Positions 1 through 10,921 of a stretch of DNA of 64,000 bases are shown here, piece by piece. The stretch lies in the NCBI GenBank assembly GCA_024195585.1, contig SWBL01000058.1, positions 1 to 64,000 of the forward strand, written 5' to 3'. A program made the translations under genes and the position numbers. The notes below the pieces were generated by a model. The model was not told where the DNA came from. It worked only from the letters and a program-made list of their open reading frames with translations, and did no database searches. Each line of letters starts with the position of its first letter. Positions within the stretch are counted from its first letter, which is position 1. This stretch comes from Aureobasidium sp. EXF-3400 (Eukaryota; Ascomycota; Dothideomycetes; Dothideales; Saccotheciaceae).

Positions 1-302
1 TGGGAATCAGCATCTTGACGATTGATGTATTTGGATCAACGTGGGGCTTGGGCGATGTTGATGTACCGACGTGGTTTGGGAGAAAAAAGTCGTCGGTCGC
101 GGCGCGCGTGCAAATGTCCAAAATCCGTCGTGGTCGGCTTCGCTTCGTTGACTCGTGTCACTTGGCGTTGGCAGTCTTCCATGAGTCACGCGTTCTTCCC
201 TCCTTCGAACTTCTCCGCATTCCGTTTACTCTCACATCCGCATCTCCAAACGCGCCACCCTCACCACCATCTCACTCTGCCATACCAAACTAAACATTTA
301 AC

Positions 303-1190
303 ATGGACACAATCAACATCTTGATCTCGTCCTTTGCCGGGCTTTCACTGCCGCGCACACTGTCGCTTCCTGTGCCCGCCGATACCTCGATCGCAACCCT
401 CACATCACTTCTCTCCACCCACCTACCACCCCACGCCGACAACCTCGTCCTCTCAACTACAACCCGTCGCATCGACACAACATCAACATCATCACTCAAA
501 TCTCTGCTCTCCGACAATGACTATTCAACATTCCTCCCTCTACACCTCAGTGCACGTCTACTCGGTGGAAAAGGCGGTTTCGGCTCCCAACTCCGCGCAG
601 CAGGCGGTCGCATGTCCTCACGCAAAAACCGCAACCGCAACCCCGATCAAATAAATGGCAGCAATCGCAATCTAGATGGCCGCCGTCTCCGCACAATCAC
701 CGAAGCCAAAAACCTAGCCGAGTACCTCGCTCTCAAACCAGAAATGGATAAGAAGGAAAGGGAAGAGCGAAGAAAACGCTGGGAAGCTGTTGTTGAAGCT
801 GCAGAAAGGAAAGAAGAAGAATTGAAAAAGGGAAACAGGAATGCGAGGTTGGATGGAGAGTGGGTTGAGGCGAAAGAGGAGGCTGAGCAAAAGACTAGGG
901 ATGCTGTTTTGGCGGCCATGAAGGCTGGTTTGATCGAGGCCGACAAGCCTGTGCTTGAGAGAACTGGGAGCGAGAGTTCAGCTGCTGAGGGTGAAGGCAG
1001 TGATGCTCAGCCAGAGGCTTCGAGCTCTGCGTCCAGCGATAACAATGATGTGCAAGCCACTAAGCCTACACCGGCTGCTTCTCGCACCTTCCACGGCTGG
1101 GACGATGAGGATGACGAGTTTATGAGTGACGACGAAGACGATGAAGATGCTCCCGTCGAGTATGAGGGCAAAGGCAAAGGCAAGGCATGA
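303..1190 (+). CDS. SDE2: Sde2-family splicing and genome-maintenance protein
   Basis: Intronless gene of 295 residues starting at the first ATG after a CT-rich leader. Residues 1-89 look like a ubiquitin-like fold ending in the processing motif GGKGG (residues 88-92). In Sde2 proteins a ubiquitin protease cuts after the double glycine, exposing a Lys N-terminus on the C-terminal fragment that enters the spliceosome (known in fission yeast) or acts at replication forks (human). The Sde2-type segment with GGFGSQLRAAGGRMSSRK follows immediately, then a basic helical region (about residues 130-215), a Ser/Glu-rich stretch and an acidic tail ending in KGKGKA. Length and architecture match the family. 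The cleavage motif, its position and the sequence after it make the assignment strong; function in this organism is inferred. Confidence 0.9.
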   Translation: MDTINILISSFAGLSLPRTLSLPVPADTSIATLTSLLSTHLPPHADNLVLSTTTRRIDTTSTSSLKSLLSDNDYSTFLPLHLSARLLGGKGGFGSQLRAAGGRMSSRKNRNRNPDQINGSNRNLDGRRLRTITEAKNLAEYLALKPEMDKKEREERRKRWEAVVEAAERKEEELKKGNRNARLDGEWVEAKEEAEQKTRDAVLAAMKAGLIEADKPVLERTGSESSAAEGEGSDAQPEASSSASSDNNDVQATKPTPAASRTFHGWDDEDDEFMSDDEDDEDAPVEYEGKGKGKA

Positions 1191-1546
1191 TTTGATCTGT
1201 CATGACCTTTTTTCATTTGTCTCGATACGACCGGTTATAGGTGACAGGTTTCTTCCTTTTTTGTTTTCCAGCGAGCGAGTTCTGGTGTTTTCTCTTCAAA
1301 TTGCATATCAAGTCTACCATTTACTACCCATTAGAAACATCGAATAACATACAACTTACGCTTGTGTGTATTTACGAACGTTTTTAACAATCCAACCGAA
1401 TATTGCAAGACCCTCAGTCTACAACCCTCGCTTCCCTTACAAGACAAACCCCAGACTTGCAGAAGCCCTACATACTTGGTTCCATTTCCTCTGAATAAAT
1501 ATTTCTATTCCACAGAACCCTATCTTGCCACCACTTCTCCACTCAC
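1191..1546. other. intergenic region between convergent SDE2 and M20 genes
   Basis: This is the shared 3' flank of two convergent genes. It is T- and CT-rich and has short open frames with no family resemblance. It presumably contains the polyadenylation sites of both genes, but no single signal is clear enough to place. Confidence 0.5.
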
Positions 1547-3410
1547 TCAAACCTTGCCATCAGCTCTCCTCTGGTCGTACCTCAATACCGCCTGCATCAA
1601 CACCTGCGCCCCCAACGCACAATCCTCAGGCTTAGTATACTCGACAGGATTATGAGAAACTCCATCTTTGCTAGGCACAAAAATCATGGTCGTAGGGACT
1701 CTTTTGCTGGTATACACGCTATCGTGTCCAGCCCCTGAAGTCATCGGTTTGGTCAATTGCTCCGTTTTATCTCCAAAGATTGACGCGGCGGCGGATTCGA
1801 CGCAGGAAATGCAATCGGGATGGAACTTTGTGGCTGGACTGTGGGTATCCAGTTGCCAATCCACTGAGCATGACTTTGAAGAGGCAACAAAGTCTTTATT
1901 GAGTCCATCGATGTCTTTTCCAGCAGCGAGGGCGGCAAAAGCGTCCCGGCAATCTTGTTCCACTTCCTCCACGATATCATTCTCTGGACTGCGAATATCT
2001 AGTGAAAAGTCCACAGTGCCAGGAACTGTATTCGTGCTTCCTGGTTTCAAGCTCAAAATTCCAGTGCTGGCAAGGGCTCCTCGTTTGGAAGCGGATCGAT
2101 GGGAGTATACTATCATTTTAGCAGCTGCTAGCATGGCATCTGCACGGTGAGAGAATGAGGTGGTGCCCGTGTGGCAATCGGCTCCTCTGACTTTGATGGT
2201 GAACCATTTGTAGGCTTGTACGCCTTGTACGATGCCGATTTTGCGGTCTTCGGCTTCGAGGATGGGGCCTTGTTCGATGTGGAGTTCGAAGTGGGCGGCT
2301 AGGGGTATAGAGGTATGGCTGCACTCTACATCGCCCAAGTATCCGATACGTTCGAGTTCTGATTTCATAGTTGCAGTGCCAGACCCTACTTCTTCAAGAT
2401 TATGGGCATGAGAAAGTGGTATACTGCCAGCCCACACTCCAGAAGATACCATAGAGATTGGAAACCGTGCTCCTTCTTCATTTGTCCAGTTTACCACTCC
2501 TACTGGAAAGGTAGTGGTGATGTTGTTTTCATGCAGTGTTCGTAGCATTTCTATACCAGAGGTAACGCCTAAGATGCCATCGTAGCGGCCTCCGGTGGGT
2601 TGGGTGTCTAGATGGCTGCCTGCTACTGTGGGAGGTCCTAGTTTGGTGCCTGGGCGGATGGCAAATTGGTTTCCCATGGAGTCGGTGGTGAGGGTGCATC
2701 CTAGGCTTTTTGTCGTTGAGGCGAACCAGTCTCGGGCTTGTTTGTCGGTGTCTGAGAGGGAGAGGCGGGACATTCCTGTTTCGGTGGGGGCGCTGTGGTG
2801 GTGAGATTAGCTTAGGCAGACTTCTCAGATGGGAAAGAAAAATTATTCAGAAGAGGAGAAGAAAGAAAGAAAGCAACATATGAGTCTAGCTTGAGATGGA
2901 AATTGCAGATGCTGGGATCTTTTCCTCTCGTGGGTATTGAACTTGAGGAACAGAGTGCCAGTGCAGTCAATCCGAGAATCGATGGCAAAGTCAAGCCAAC
3001 TTGCTCCTGCGACTTCTGACTGAAAGCAAAGCTCAAAGCAACAACTATAGATAGCAGAGAGGAATTGAAAAGCAGACTCACCTCCCCCAAATCTCTCCCT
3101 TCCCCCACTCACAAGTCTCATGCAAATCTCTCATCAATCTCTCCTCTTGAACACTCAATCCTGACAATTCTTCTTCAGACATTGTTGCCAGTTCTTTGTT
3201 TGCTTTGCTCGAGGTGGAGAAGAGCTTTTGGTCTCTGTTCATGCTACTCTGGGTATTGTTGACATTGGTGTTGCAGATAATGCCATTGTTGACATTGATT
3301 CGGGTGTTGAGACTGCTCGAAAGACAAGAAGTCAAGGGGACAGAAATACCAGGAGATAGTCGTAGAGCTCCACGATTAGAGATACGTTGAAGCAATGCTC
3401 GTGATGCCAT
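1547..3410 (-). CDS. M20-family N-carbamoyl amino acid / beta-ureidopropionase amidohydrolase
   Basis: Two exons, 3410-3082 and 2792-1547, joined across a 289-nt GTGAGT...CAG intron, encode 524 residues. The junction restores the family stretch SAPTETGMSRLSLSD. Zn-peptidase M20 motifs are visible: GSHLDTQPTGGRYDG (first metal ligands and catalytic Asp), NEEGARF, ELHIEQGP, HTGTT in the lid/dimerisation domain and SGAGHDS near the end. These fit the beta-alanine synthase / N-carbamoyl-L-amino-acid hydrolase / allantoate amidohydrolase group, which releases ammonia and CO2 from carbamoylated amino compounds in pyrimidine or hydantoin breakdown. Substrate cannot be decided from sequence alone. 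The start MASRALLQRISNRG is the first true ATG of the frame (upstream codons lack ATG). It opens a basic, Ser-rich, acid-poor N-terminus of about 60 residues that resembles a mitochondrial presequence. Confidence 0.87.
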
Positions 3411-4579
3411 GATTGCTCTGCTATCCTCTTCTCGGTACTCTTCGGGAGAATAGTGTTCGAGTCGTGAAGTCCGTATTATCAAGAAACAGAATAGCGATAA
3501 GATACAGAGATCAGATGAGCCTCAAGGATATGAGATGTTCAGGGTATATGTAGATACACCTATCGTGCTGCCCGCACCGGCTATCATATCGTCTCCACCT
3601 GCCTCATATGGGAGTTGCTCTGCCGGTGGCCGGAAGACGTCGGGCCGAGATTGAAAGTTGATGGTATCACCCTGGCCACAAGTTGAACTACCATGATACC
3701 CATCTTGTGCTGCCGGTATCTCTTTGTCGAGTATGCATGTGAGTGTATAGAGATACAGTGGATGCTGAGCCTTGCTTGAGAAAAATCATAGGTGTGTAGG
3801 CGTGGTTTAAACACAGAAAAATGCTTTGTCACATGTTTACGCTTGACCTTGCTTATCGGAAAGACGCCCCCAACTGTTTCCTCCAACCACTCTTACAAAA
3901 TCAACACAAAATATACTGTTGCTCGTTGAGCTTTCGAAGCTTATCGTCTTGCATGTATATCAGGACATGATCGCAAGCTAGAATTTGTTAGCTACCGAGA
4001 GCATGTACAGTAATAAGAAGACCTCGAAGTGGTCTTGGCGCTAGGGATCTACCTTGGACTCTCGACATTTACAACTGTGCCACAAAATCCAATGGAAGGA
4101 GCGATGGCGCACGTACATAACCGACTTTGATTGAGGTCTGTCAACTTCCCAATGACAGCAAGTTCCAGCTGAACCGTCCCCCCATTGGAGCTGCCTGAAA
4201 CGTGGCGCTGCTGGTCTCCGTTTTGCACGTAGCGACCACTTCCCTCGCGCTTCGCTTCATCCCAGATCATTGCAACGAGAGTCCTACCTGCTTCCGACTG
4301 TTTCGTCCTTGGTATTCAAAGACCAGACCAGGAACAAAGAGAACATGGAGTATGGCTGCCACGAACAGGCTACATGTTTTCCCCAGACTGCGGCTGAGTC
4401 ACTCGACCGCATCGATTGCATGAAAGGCGCCTGCAGGCAACCAATCACTGCGGCTGTGTAGGTCCACCCATGGTCGCCGAGATGTACAAATTAGACCCTT
4501 CTCTGCGTCTTGTTCGATCGAAGCTGTTCCTTCTTCGTTACCCGCAAGTTGTCTTTGGTCAAGGAATCTCCTCCCGAGA
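3411..4579. promoter_or_regulatory. intergenic region between divergent M20 and NLR genes
   Basis: About 1.2 kb separates two divergently transcribed genes and should hold both promoters. I see no conserved reading frame, RNA gene or transposon fragment. No specific binding site can be assigned with confidence. Confidence 0.4.
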
Positions 4580-7500
4580 ATGTCAACTCCAGACCGATAT
4601 ACCGTGGGCTGGATATGTGCGATTACCACAGAGTATACTGCAGCTCGACAGTTCCTCGACGAAGAGCACGACCTTCCAACACATGTTTCTGCCAATGACA
4701 CCAATGGCTATACGCTAGGCGAAATGGCAGGTCACAACGTGGTCATCGCGGTCCTTCCACGCGGTGCATACGGCTTGACCTCTGCAGCAAGTGTTGCGGC
4801 GAACATGCTCAATAGCTTCCCTAACATCAGAGTCGGGCTGATGGTGGGCGTTGGCGGCGGCGCACCGACAGCGAAGCGCGACATACGGCTCGGCGACGTT
4901 GTCGTGAGTTCTCCAGAAAATCAGACAGGTGGTGTGTACCAGTACGACTATGGAAAGACGATACAAGGTCGCGAATTCCAACAGACCGGTTTCCTCAATA
5001 AACCTCCAGCAGTGGTGCTCACGGCACTTAGCGTCCTCGAAAGCACGTACGAGAGTGAAGGCCATACTCTTCAGGACAGCATAAACGCCATCCTTGAGCA
5101 GAAACCAAGACTCAGTAAGAAGTACAGTCGGCCTGATCAGCAGACGGACTATTTGTACAAGTCGGACATTATCCATCCATACGAGAGTGCTGGTGACTGC
5201 ACAGCAGTATGCGGGACCCAATCTTGTGACATAGTTCAACGTCGCGAGCGACAGGAAGACGAGGACGATCCTTACATCCATTACGGCATCATTGCATCGG
5301 CCAACCAGTTGATGAAAGACGCGACGATAAGAGATACTCTGGCAAAAGAGAAGGGCGTATTATGCTTCGATATGGAAGCCGCTGGGCTCATGAATGGCTT
5401 CCCGTGCCTGGTGATACGTGGTATCTGCGACTACTCAGACTCACATAAGAATAATGAGTGGCAGGGCTATGCAGCAATGACAGCGGCGGCCTACGCCAAG
5501 GATCTACTCGCCAGGATGGTACCGAGTAGGGTCGAGCAGGAGGGAAGGATCAAGGAAGCATTAGAATCAAGTAAGTGATTCGCTTACTGGCTGGATCCGA
5601 GATGTAGCCTTAACAGCGACAAAGTATCACAAGAATTTGGTGCCCTCAGTACCACTACCCACGAGGTGCATGAGGACGTTAATGTCCTCAAGGCGCAAGA
5701 GAAAATGAAACGGATCGTCAAGTGGCTGTCAGCTCCTGATCCGTCGACGAATTACAACAAGGCAATCGAACAACGACATGAAGGCACTGGACTCTGGTTC
5801 ATTCAGGGTGAGAAGTTCAGTACCTGGAAGGAACAGTCTGACTCCATCCTCTGGCTATACAGCATTCCAGGCTGTGGAAAAACTGTGCTGGCCTCCCTTA
5901 TCATACACCACCTTGAACAAGACTCCCTCCCAGGATCCGTTCTGCTCTACTTTTTTTTCGACTTCGGTGATTCCAAGAAACAAAACATCGACAACATGAT
6001 TCGTTCCTTAATTTGTCAGTTATATCAGCAAGAATCTTGTGTCAGACAAGATCTTGAAGATGTATTTCTGACCCGTCAAAGAGGCTCCCAGCAGCCGAAT
6101 CTGGATACCCTCAAGCGCGTCTTGAGTTCTATGCTTAGGAAGATCAAGAACATCATCATCGTTCTGGATGCTCTCGACGAGTCTTGCACGAAACGGGATC
6201 TGCTTGCCTGGATTAGGTCAACCCTCACCTCCAAGCCCACCTCGATCCGTCTTCTCGTCACCAGTCGTAGAGAGCAAGATATCGAATCGACCTTGGAGAG
6301 ACTGACGGACTCCAATACAACGGTCGATATACAGAATGAGCTGGTTGATGAAGATATCCGGTCCTACGTTCGTGCATACATTCAACGAAGCGAAGGATTC
6401 TCAAGGTGGCAAGACGATCAGTCGATCTTGGGGATGATTGAGACGACAATCTCGCACAAAGCTCATGGCATGTGAGTATTATGGTTCCCTACATCCTTAT
6501 CTCTCAGAAAATTGATTTTGTATTCCAGGTTCCGCTGGGCGGCATGCCAACTACCCACCCTCGAAAACTGCTTGGACCTGCCCATGCTAGAGAAGCGCTT
6601 GGCCACTCTCCCAAAAACGTTGGCTGAAACCTACGCTCGAATTCTTGAGAAAATCCCAGACGACTATCGACCAAATGCCATCAAGATCTTGCAGTTCTTG
6701 ACCTACTCTGAATATCCTATATCGTTGGAAGAAGCTGTCGATGTTATCGCCACAGACCCTTCAAGAAATCCTCCATTCGAGGCGAGGAACAGAATGCGCA
6801 AAGCCAACGAAACCTTGCTTCTTTGCTCTAGTCTGGTATCGCCTGTCACTAGACTATTGGTCGAGCGATCCTCACAGACTAGGGAAAGAATTGAGTTGCA
6901 CCTAGCTCATTTCTCCGTGAAAGAGTTTCTCAGATCTGGAAAAATTGAATCCACATTCTCTCAGCAATTGAGCGAAAATGTCGCTCGGGCATCCATAGTG
7001 CAAGTCTGCCTGGCATACCTGTCTAGTCTTAAGCTAGGACTGCAGCTGCAGCGCATACGTGTGGATTATCCACTTGCACAAATATCAGCAAAGACCTGGA
7101 TGAGCAGTGCTGCTGCCGCCGAGAGTGACGAAAGAGCTCAGAATATGATTCTTAAGTTCTTCTCAAATGACCGGAGGGGCTATACGAATTGGTGCAGGCT
7201 AATTGCTTTGCAAGATCAAGCGGATGCAACCGCCACAACGATCTCACGCTTTGACGAGCGAGCGTCTCTGTACCACGTTGCTCTCCTTGGCCTAACTCAG
7301 ACCATGGCAGTGCTACTGCAATCCAATGACCATGGCCCAATTCCAGCCAGAGACTTTGAGTACGCCCTCGATGCGGCAACAAGAGCAGGGAACTGCCGTA
7401 TGGTTGAACTTCTACTGCAGCATGAGCAACGCTTCAGAAACGTTAGTCAAATAAGTCTTCTGTTGGCTTTGAGCAGAGCTCTGCTGGAAGCTTCCTTGAT

Positions 7501-8959
7501 TGGCCACGAAGAGATTGTGAAAATTTTGATACAACGGGGCGCAGACGTCAATGCAAAAGGCGGTGTCTACGATACCGCTCTTCAAGCGGCTGCTTCCAGT
7601 GGTCACGGAGGTATTGTACGGCTGTTACTGGATGCTGGTGCAAACATGAACGCCAGAGGTGGAAGATACGGTACTGCTTTGCTTGCGGCAACGATCGAGC
7701 AACGGTATGAGATTGTGCAGGTACTCCTCGCAAGGGGCGCTGACAAAGATGTTGAACACGAAAAACACGGCAAAGCGCTTCGAGCTGCTTGCGCTCACAA
7801 TCATACAAGGATCGTAGCCATGCTGCTCGAGAATGACGCAACGGACAAAAGGCCAGACAAAGGCTACGCCCAAGATATGTACGCGGCTTCAGCGGGAGGC
7901 CACGATAAGGTCGTGAAGCTGCTGCTCGACAGAGGTGCAGACGTCAATGCTCGGGGCGGGCACTACGGCAACGCTTTGCAAGCAGCTTCGGCAGAAGCTC
8001 ATCCTAGCGTTGTGCAGATGCTAGTTGATGCAGGCGCAGACATCGACTTCCAGGCTGGCGGGTTTGGCAACGCACTGCAGACAGCTTCATACAAAGGCCA
8101 TCTTGGCATCGTGCAGATGCTGATCGACGTGGGCGCAGATGTCAACGCTCAGAGCGGAGACCACGGCAACGCATTACAGGCAGCTTCAGCAGGAGGTCAC
8201 GACAATATCGTCCAGATGCTACTCGACAGAGGCGCAAATGTCAATGCCCAGAGCGAACAACACGGGACTGCATTGGAAATAGCCTTTGTACGGCGTACTA
8301 ATAGGCTAATGCAGATGCAGCGCGACACAGGCGTAGGTGTTGAAGACCAGGGCAAGTACTACGGCAGCGCATTGCAGACAGCTTCATACGGAGGCCACGA
8401 TAAGATAGTGCAGTTGCTACTAGACGCAGGCGCAGATGCCAACGCTCAAAGCGGACATCACCGCAACGCATTACAGGCAGCTTCAGCAGGAGGCCACGAC
8501 AATATCGTCCAGATGCTACTCGACAGAGGTGCACGCCTTACTGCGAAGACTCTACTCTCAGTTTTGTACGACATACCTACCACAGCGTTCCCGCTGCTCT
8601 TACCTTATGTTACGAAGGAAGCGGTTTTCGAGAGAGATGATAACGAAGGACAGACTATTCTGCTCTGGGCAGGCAGACTGGGTTTTCGAGGTCTCACGAA
8701 TCGCTGTCTCGACCTTGGCGCCGACGTCAATACCACGGACGAGTATGGCAAGACTGCGCTACACCATGCCGCGCAAAACGGGCATTTCCATGTTGTTCAC
8801 GCACTCGTCCAAGCAAACGCAGATAGGACGATCCGTGATTCTGACGGAAAAACGGCGCTTGATTATGCGCGATTCTCTGGTCTAGACGTTTCCTCAGAGT
8901 CTCGTATGGAAATGCTTGCGTATCTGCAGCAATCAGGTAGTACAATCGAGTCTGAATAA
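4580..8959 (+). CDS. fungal NLR: PNP/UDP-phosphorylase - NACHT - ankyrin repeats
   Basis: Three exons, 4580-5570, 5625-6471 and 6529-8959, encode 1422 residues. Residues 1 to about 325 are a nucleoside-phosphorylase-like (PNP_UDP_1) domain, with GLMVGVGGGAP, RLGDVVVS and a C-terminal DMEAAGLMN...IRGICDYSD block. The linker ISQEFGALSTTTHEVHED is typical of fungal NLRs. The NACHT domain has Walker A SIPGCGKT (410-417) and Walker B IIIVLDALDES (about 497-507). A winged-helix-like region follows, then about 12 ankyrin repeats from around residue 930 to 1415. Such STAND proteins act as intracellular sensors in fungal non-self recognition and programmed cell death; N-terminal PNP domains have been proposed as effectors. 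The ligand is unknown. Intron 1 uses the acceptor ACAAAG at 5624, chosen because the earlier CAG at 5616 breaks frame. Two ankyrin blocks are nearly identical at DNA level (see repeats). All three catalytic or nucleotide-binding regions look intact. Confidence 0.9.
8167..8533 (+). repeat. near-identical ankyrin block, copies at 8167-8236 and 8464-8533
   Basis: A 70-bp stretch at 8167 recurs at 8464 with only two mismatches. The offset is 297 bp, exactly 99 codons or three 33-residue ankyrin repeats. Flanking sequence (8110-8166 versus 8407-8463) is also similar but less so. This indicates recent duplication or gene conversion of a three-repeat block, as is characteristic of the repeat domains of fungal NLRs. 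Confidence 0.85.
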
Positions 8960-10921
8960 AGCAGCACGGTTATCTTCTATATCTGGCAGCTCCAGTAGAG
9001 TTTTATAAATTGGTCTTGGTTGACCTTTATTCTGGACATCTAGCCATCATGCACGATATAAAGGATATTCTCAAGGCCTTGCTGTGGGCACTGAGCCGAG
9101 TAGGCAAAATCGATTCAATCAAAGCGCGCGAACAAGTACTCGGACGTGACTACATGTGATGGTTGTGTGACGACGCCACACTAAAATTTATCAAATTGCT
9201 CAGAAAAGCCAGGGGAGGTACACCATTTTCCATCTCTTGCTCAAACGTCCAAACCCAGCTTATCAGTACGTCTACCGGCTTCCGCATTCATGAGAACAGT
9301 GAACGTCTCGAAGAAACCGACCAGCATAGGGACGAGCAGGGAAGCATAAACAATCTGATATTTTGCAATTGGACAACATCAAGATCCTGAGTGCAACCAC
9401 CAAAGTATTATTGAGGTCTCAAAACTGTATGCTTCCCTGCTCGTTCCCATTGTTATATTCATAAGTTTATCAGCATTAAGTCGCGCTATCTTGACCTCAA
9501 TCTCGACAATCCTGTCGTGTTGAGCGGCGAGGTCTTCGTCTACAGCTGTCTTTGTGACTCGACATCTGTATGCAACCTCATAACTCAATGCATCGTCTTT
9601 CGTCTCAGCTTAGGCTCCATTATAATCAAATCAACCTGTTAATCTCACTGATACCAATCTCCTCAAGACATACTAATAGCGGAAACAGTGCTCTACTTTG
9701 CATCTTGCTGTAACTCCAACATGCTTTGCGCAAGCAGCCCTCGACACTCGCCATTATGCTCAAGCAAGCAATCTCACAGTAGGAAATTAAACTTCGCTCT
9801 TCTATCGACAACGAGCGAGCGACCCATAGAACTTTGAAACCTAATCTTCGAGCTTTGCAAACAAGCTTCACGTGGAAAGGAATGACAAAAGACGAGTCAC
9901 GCCGCATTAAAACTGCTAGCTCGAACATCAGAAACCGACTAGAATACCTGAAACCCCTCTTCCTCTTGCTGAAGAAGTAACGTCAGTGGACCTAGCATCC
10001 AGAACTTCAATCAGAGTATAGCATACAGCTCCAGAGTTCTGCTAAAAGACGTACCAGACTCACAGAAAGTGATTCCCCGAAAGCCAATCATCTGTCTGGA
10101 TCCCCTTGATCATGCTTCCTTTTGTTATGTGAGTGTAGTAAAATGTAAGGTCATATCAACTTGCTAAATCGTTGCAGAACCGCATCTGCTGGCCACCAAA
10201 AAAGAGATAGCAGGATTTGATACCGATATCGAGCTCTTCTTCGCGTGCAAGATGTTACAAAGAAACGCCCACAAAGCGTACAAAGCGCTTAACTGAATCT
10301 GACACAAAGTATCCAGCACCCAGACTCCAATCAGTAACATCGTACACATTTCCTAACAACTCGACGGTATCCGTAAAGAACTGTATCTTCACAAAGTCGA
10401 CATCACTGCATAGATGCTACAGCTGTCTTACTGCCAAAACTGGAGATCTCACGCACCTCTGCGTCTGCGGGTCTCTCAGAAAAGTAGCGCTTCGTGTTCA
10501 GGAGAGAGTTCTGGCGGATGGTTGAGAGAGACCTTTTCGGTACAAGGCTATCACTCGATGAGTTAAGTCATCGAGGGTTGGAATCTTCTTGAGTCAAGAG
10601 CTCATTCTCAGCAAGGACATGGTGTAGAGGGAACGCCCTCAGTCGAAATGATTGACCTTTAATCTCCAAGAATTGACGTTCATCCAAGCATTACACACAC
10701 CAGCCATTACTCTTGAGGCGCTCACAAAGAACAACACAGGCTATATTGATGCAAGAGAGAGAAGGGAAGAGTGTTAGGTACGGACCTGTTCATTATGTGA
10801 TATCAGGAATCTAGGGATCTTTCTACACTTTAGGACTCCGATCCTGCCATCAATGCCCTATTCAGAACAATAAACCCACTCATACAAACGCCGCTTCTGC
10901 CAATGCCGTTTCCATGCTTGT
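8960..10921. other. intergenic region downstream of the NLR, no supported gene
   Basis: Nearly 2 kb between the NLR stop and the GH63 stop lacks a convincing gene. It contains a 16-bp perfect inverted repeat (annotated separately) and several short broken frames. One exon-like open stretch, 9783-9980 (+), is preceded by a TAG acceptor-like site and encodes about 65 charged residues ending in a stop. I cannot join it to flanking exons or recognise a family, so it may be a relict. The rest looks like 3' flanks of two convergent genes plus unannotated sequence. Confidence 0.4.
9329..9448. repeat. inverted repeat with 16-bp perfect arms
   Basis: CGAGCAGGGAAGCATA at 9333-9348 is exactly the reverse complement of 9428-9443. 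The pairing extends outward by a GGGA/TCCC segment with one bulged base. The loop is 79 nt. It does not overlap a recognised gene. It could be a transcribed hairpin, a terminal inverted repeat of a decayed small element, or chance. Confidence 0.7.

Noticed and set aside
1668..2150. 160-codon plus-strand frame opposite the M20 gene
   Set aside because: It is the complement of the conserved M20 catalytic region and has no motif of its own.
4715..5281. 188-codon minus-strand frame opposite the NLR PNP domain
   Set aside because: It is antisense to strongly conserved PNP codons and lacks any recognised domain.
9379..9588. minus-strand frame with a coiled-coil-like stretch downstream of the NLR
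   Set aside because: The charged stretch is short, no splice partners were found, and it overlaps the inverted repeat; not enough to call a gene.
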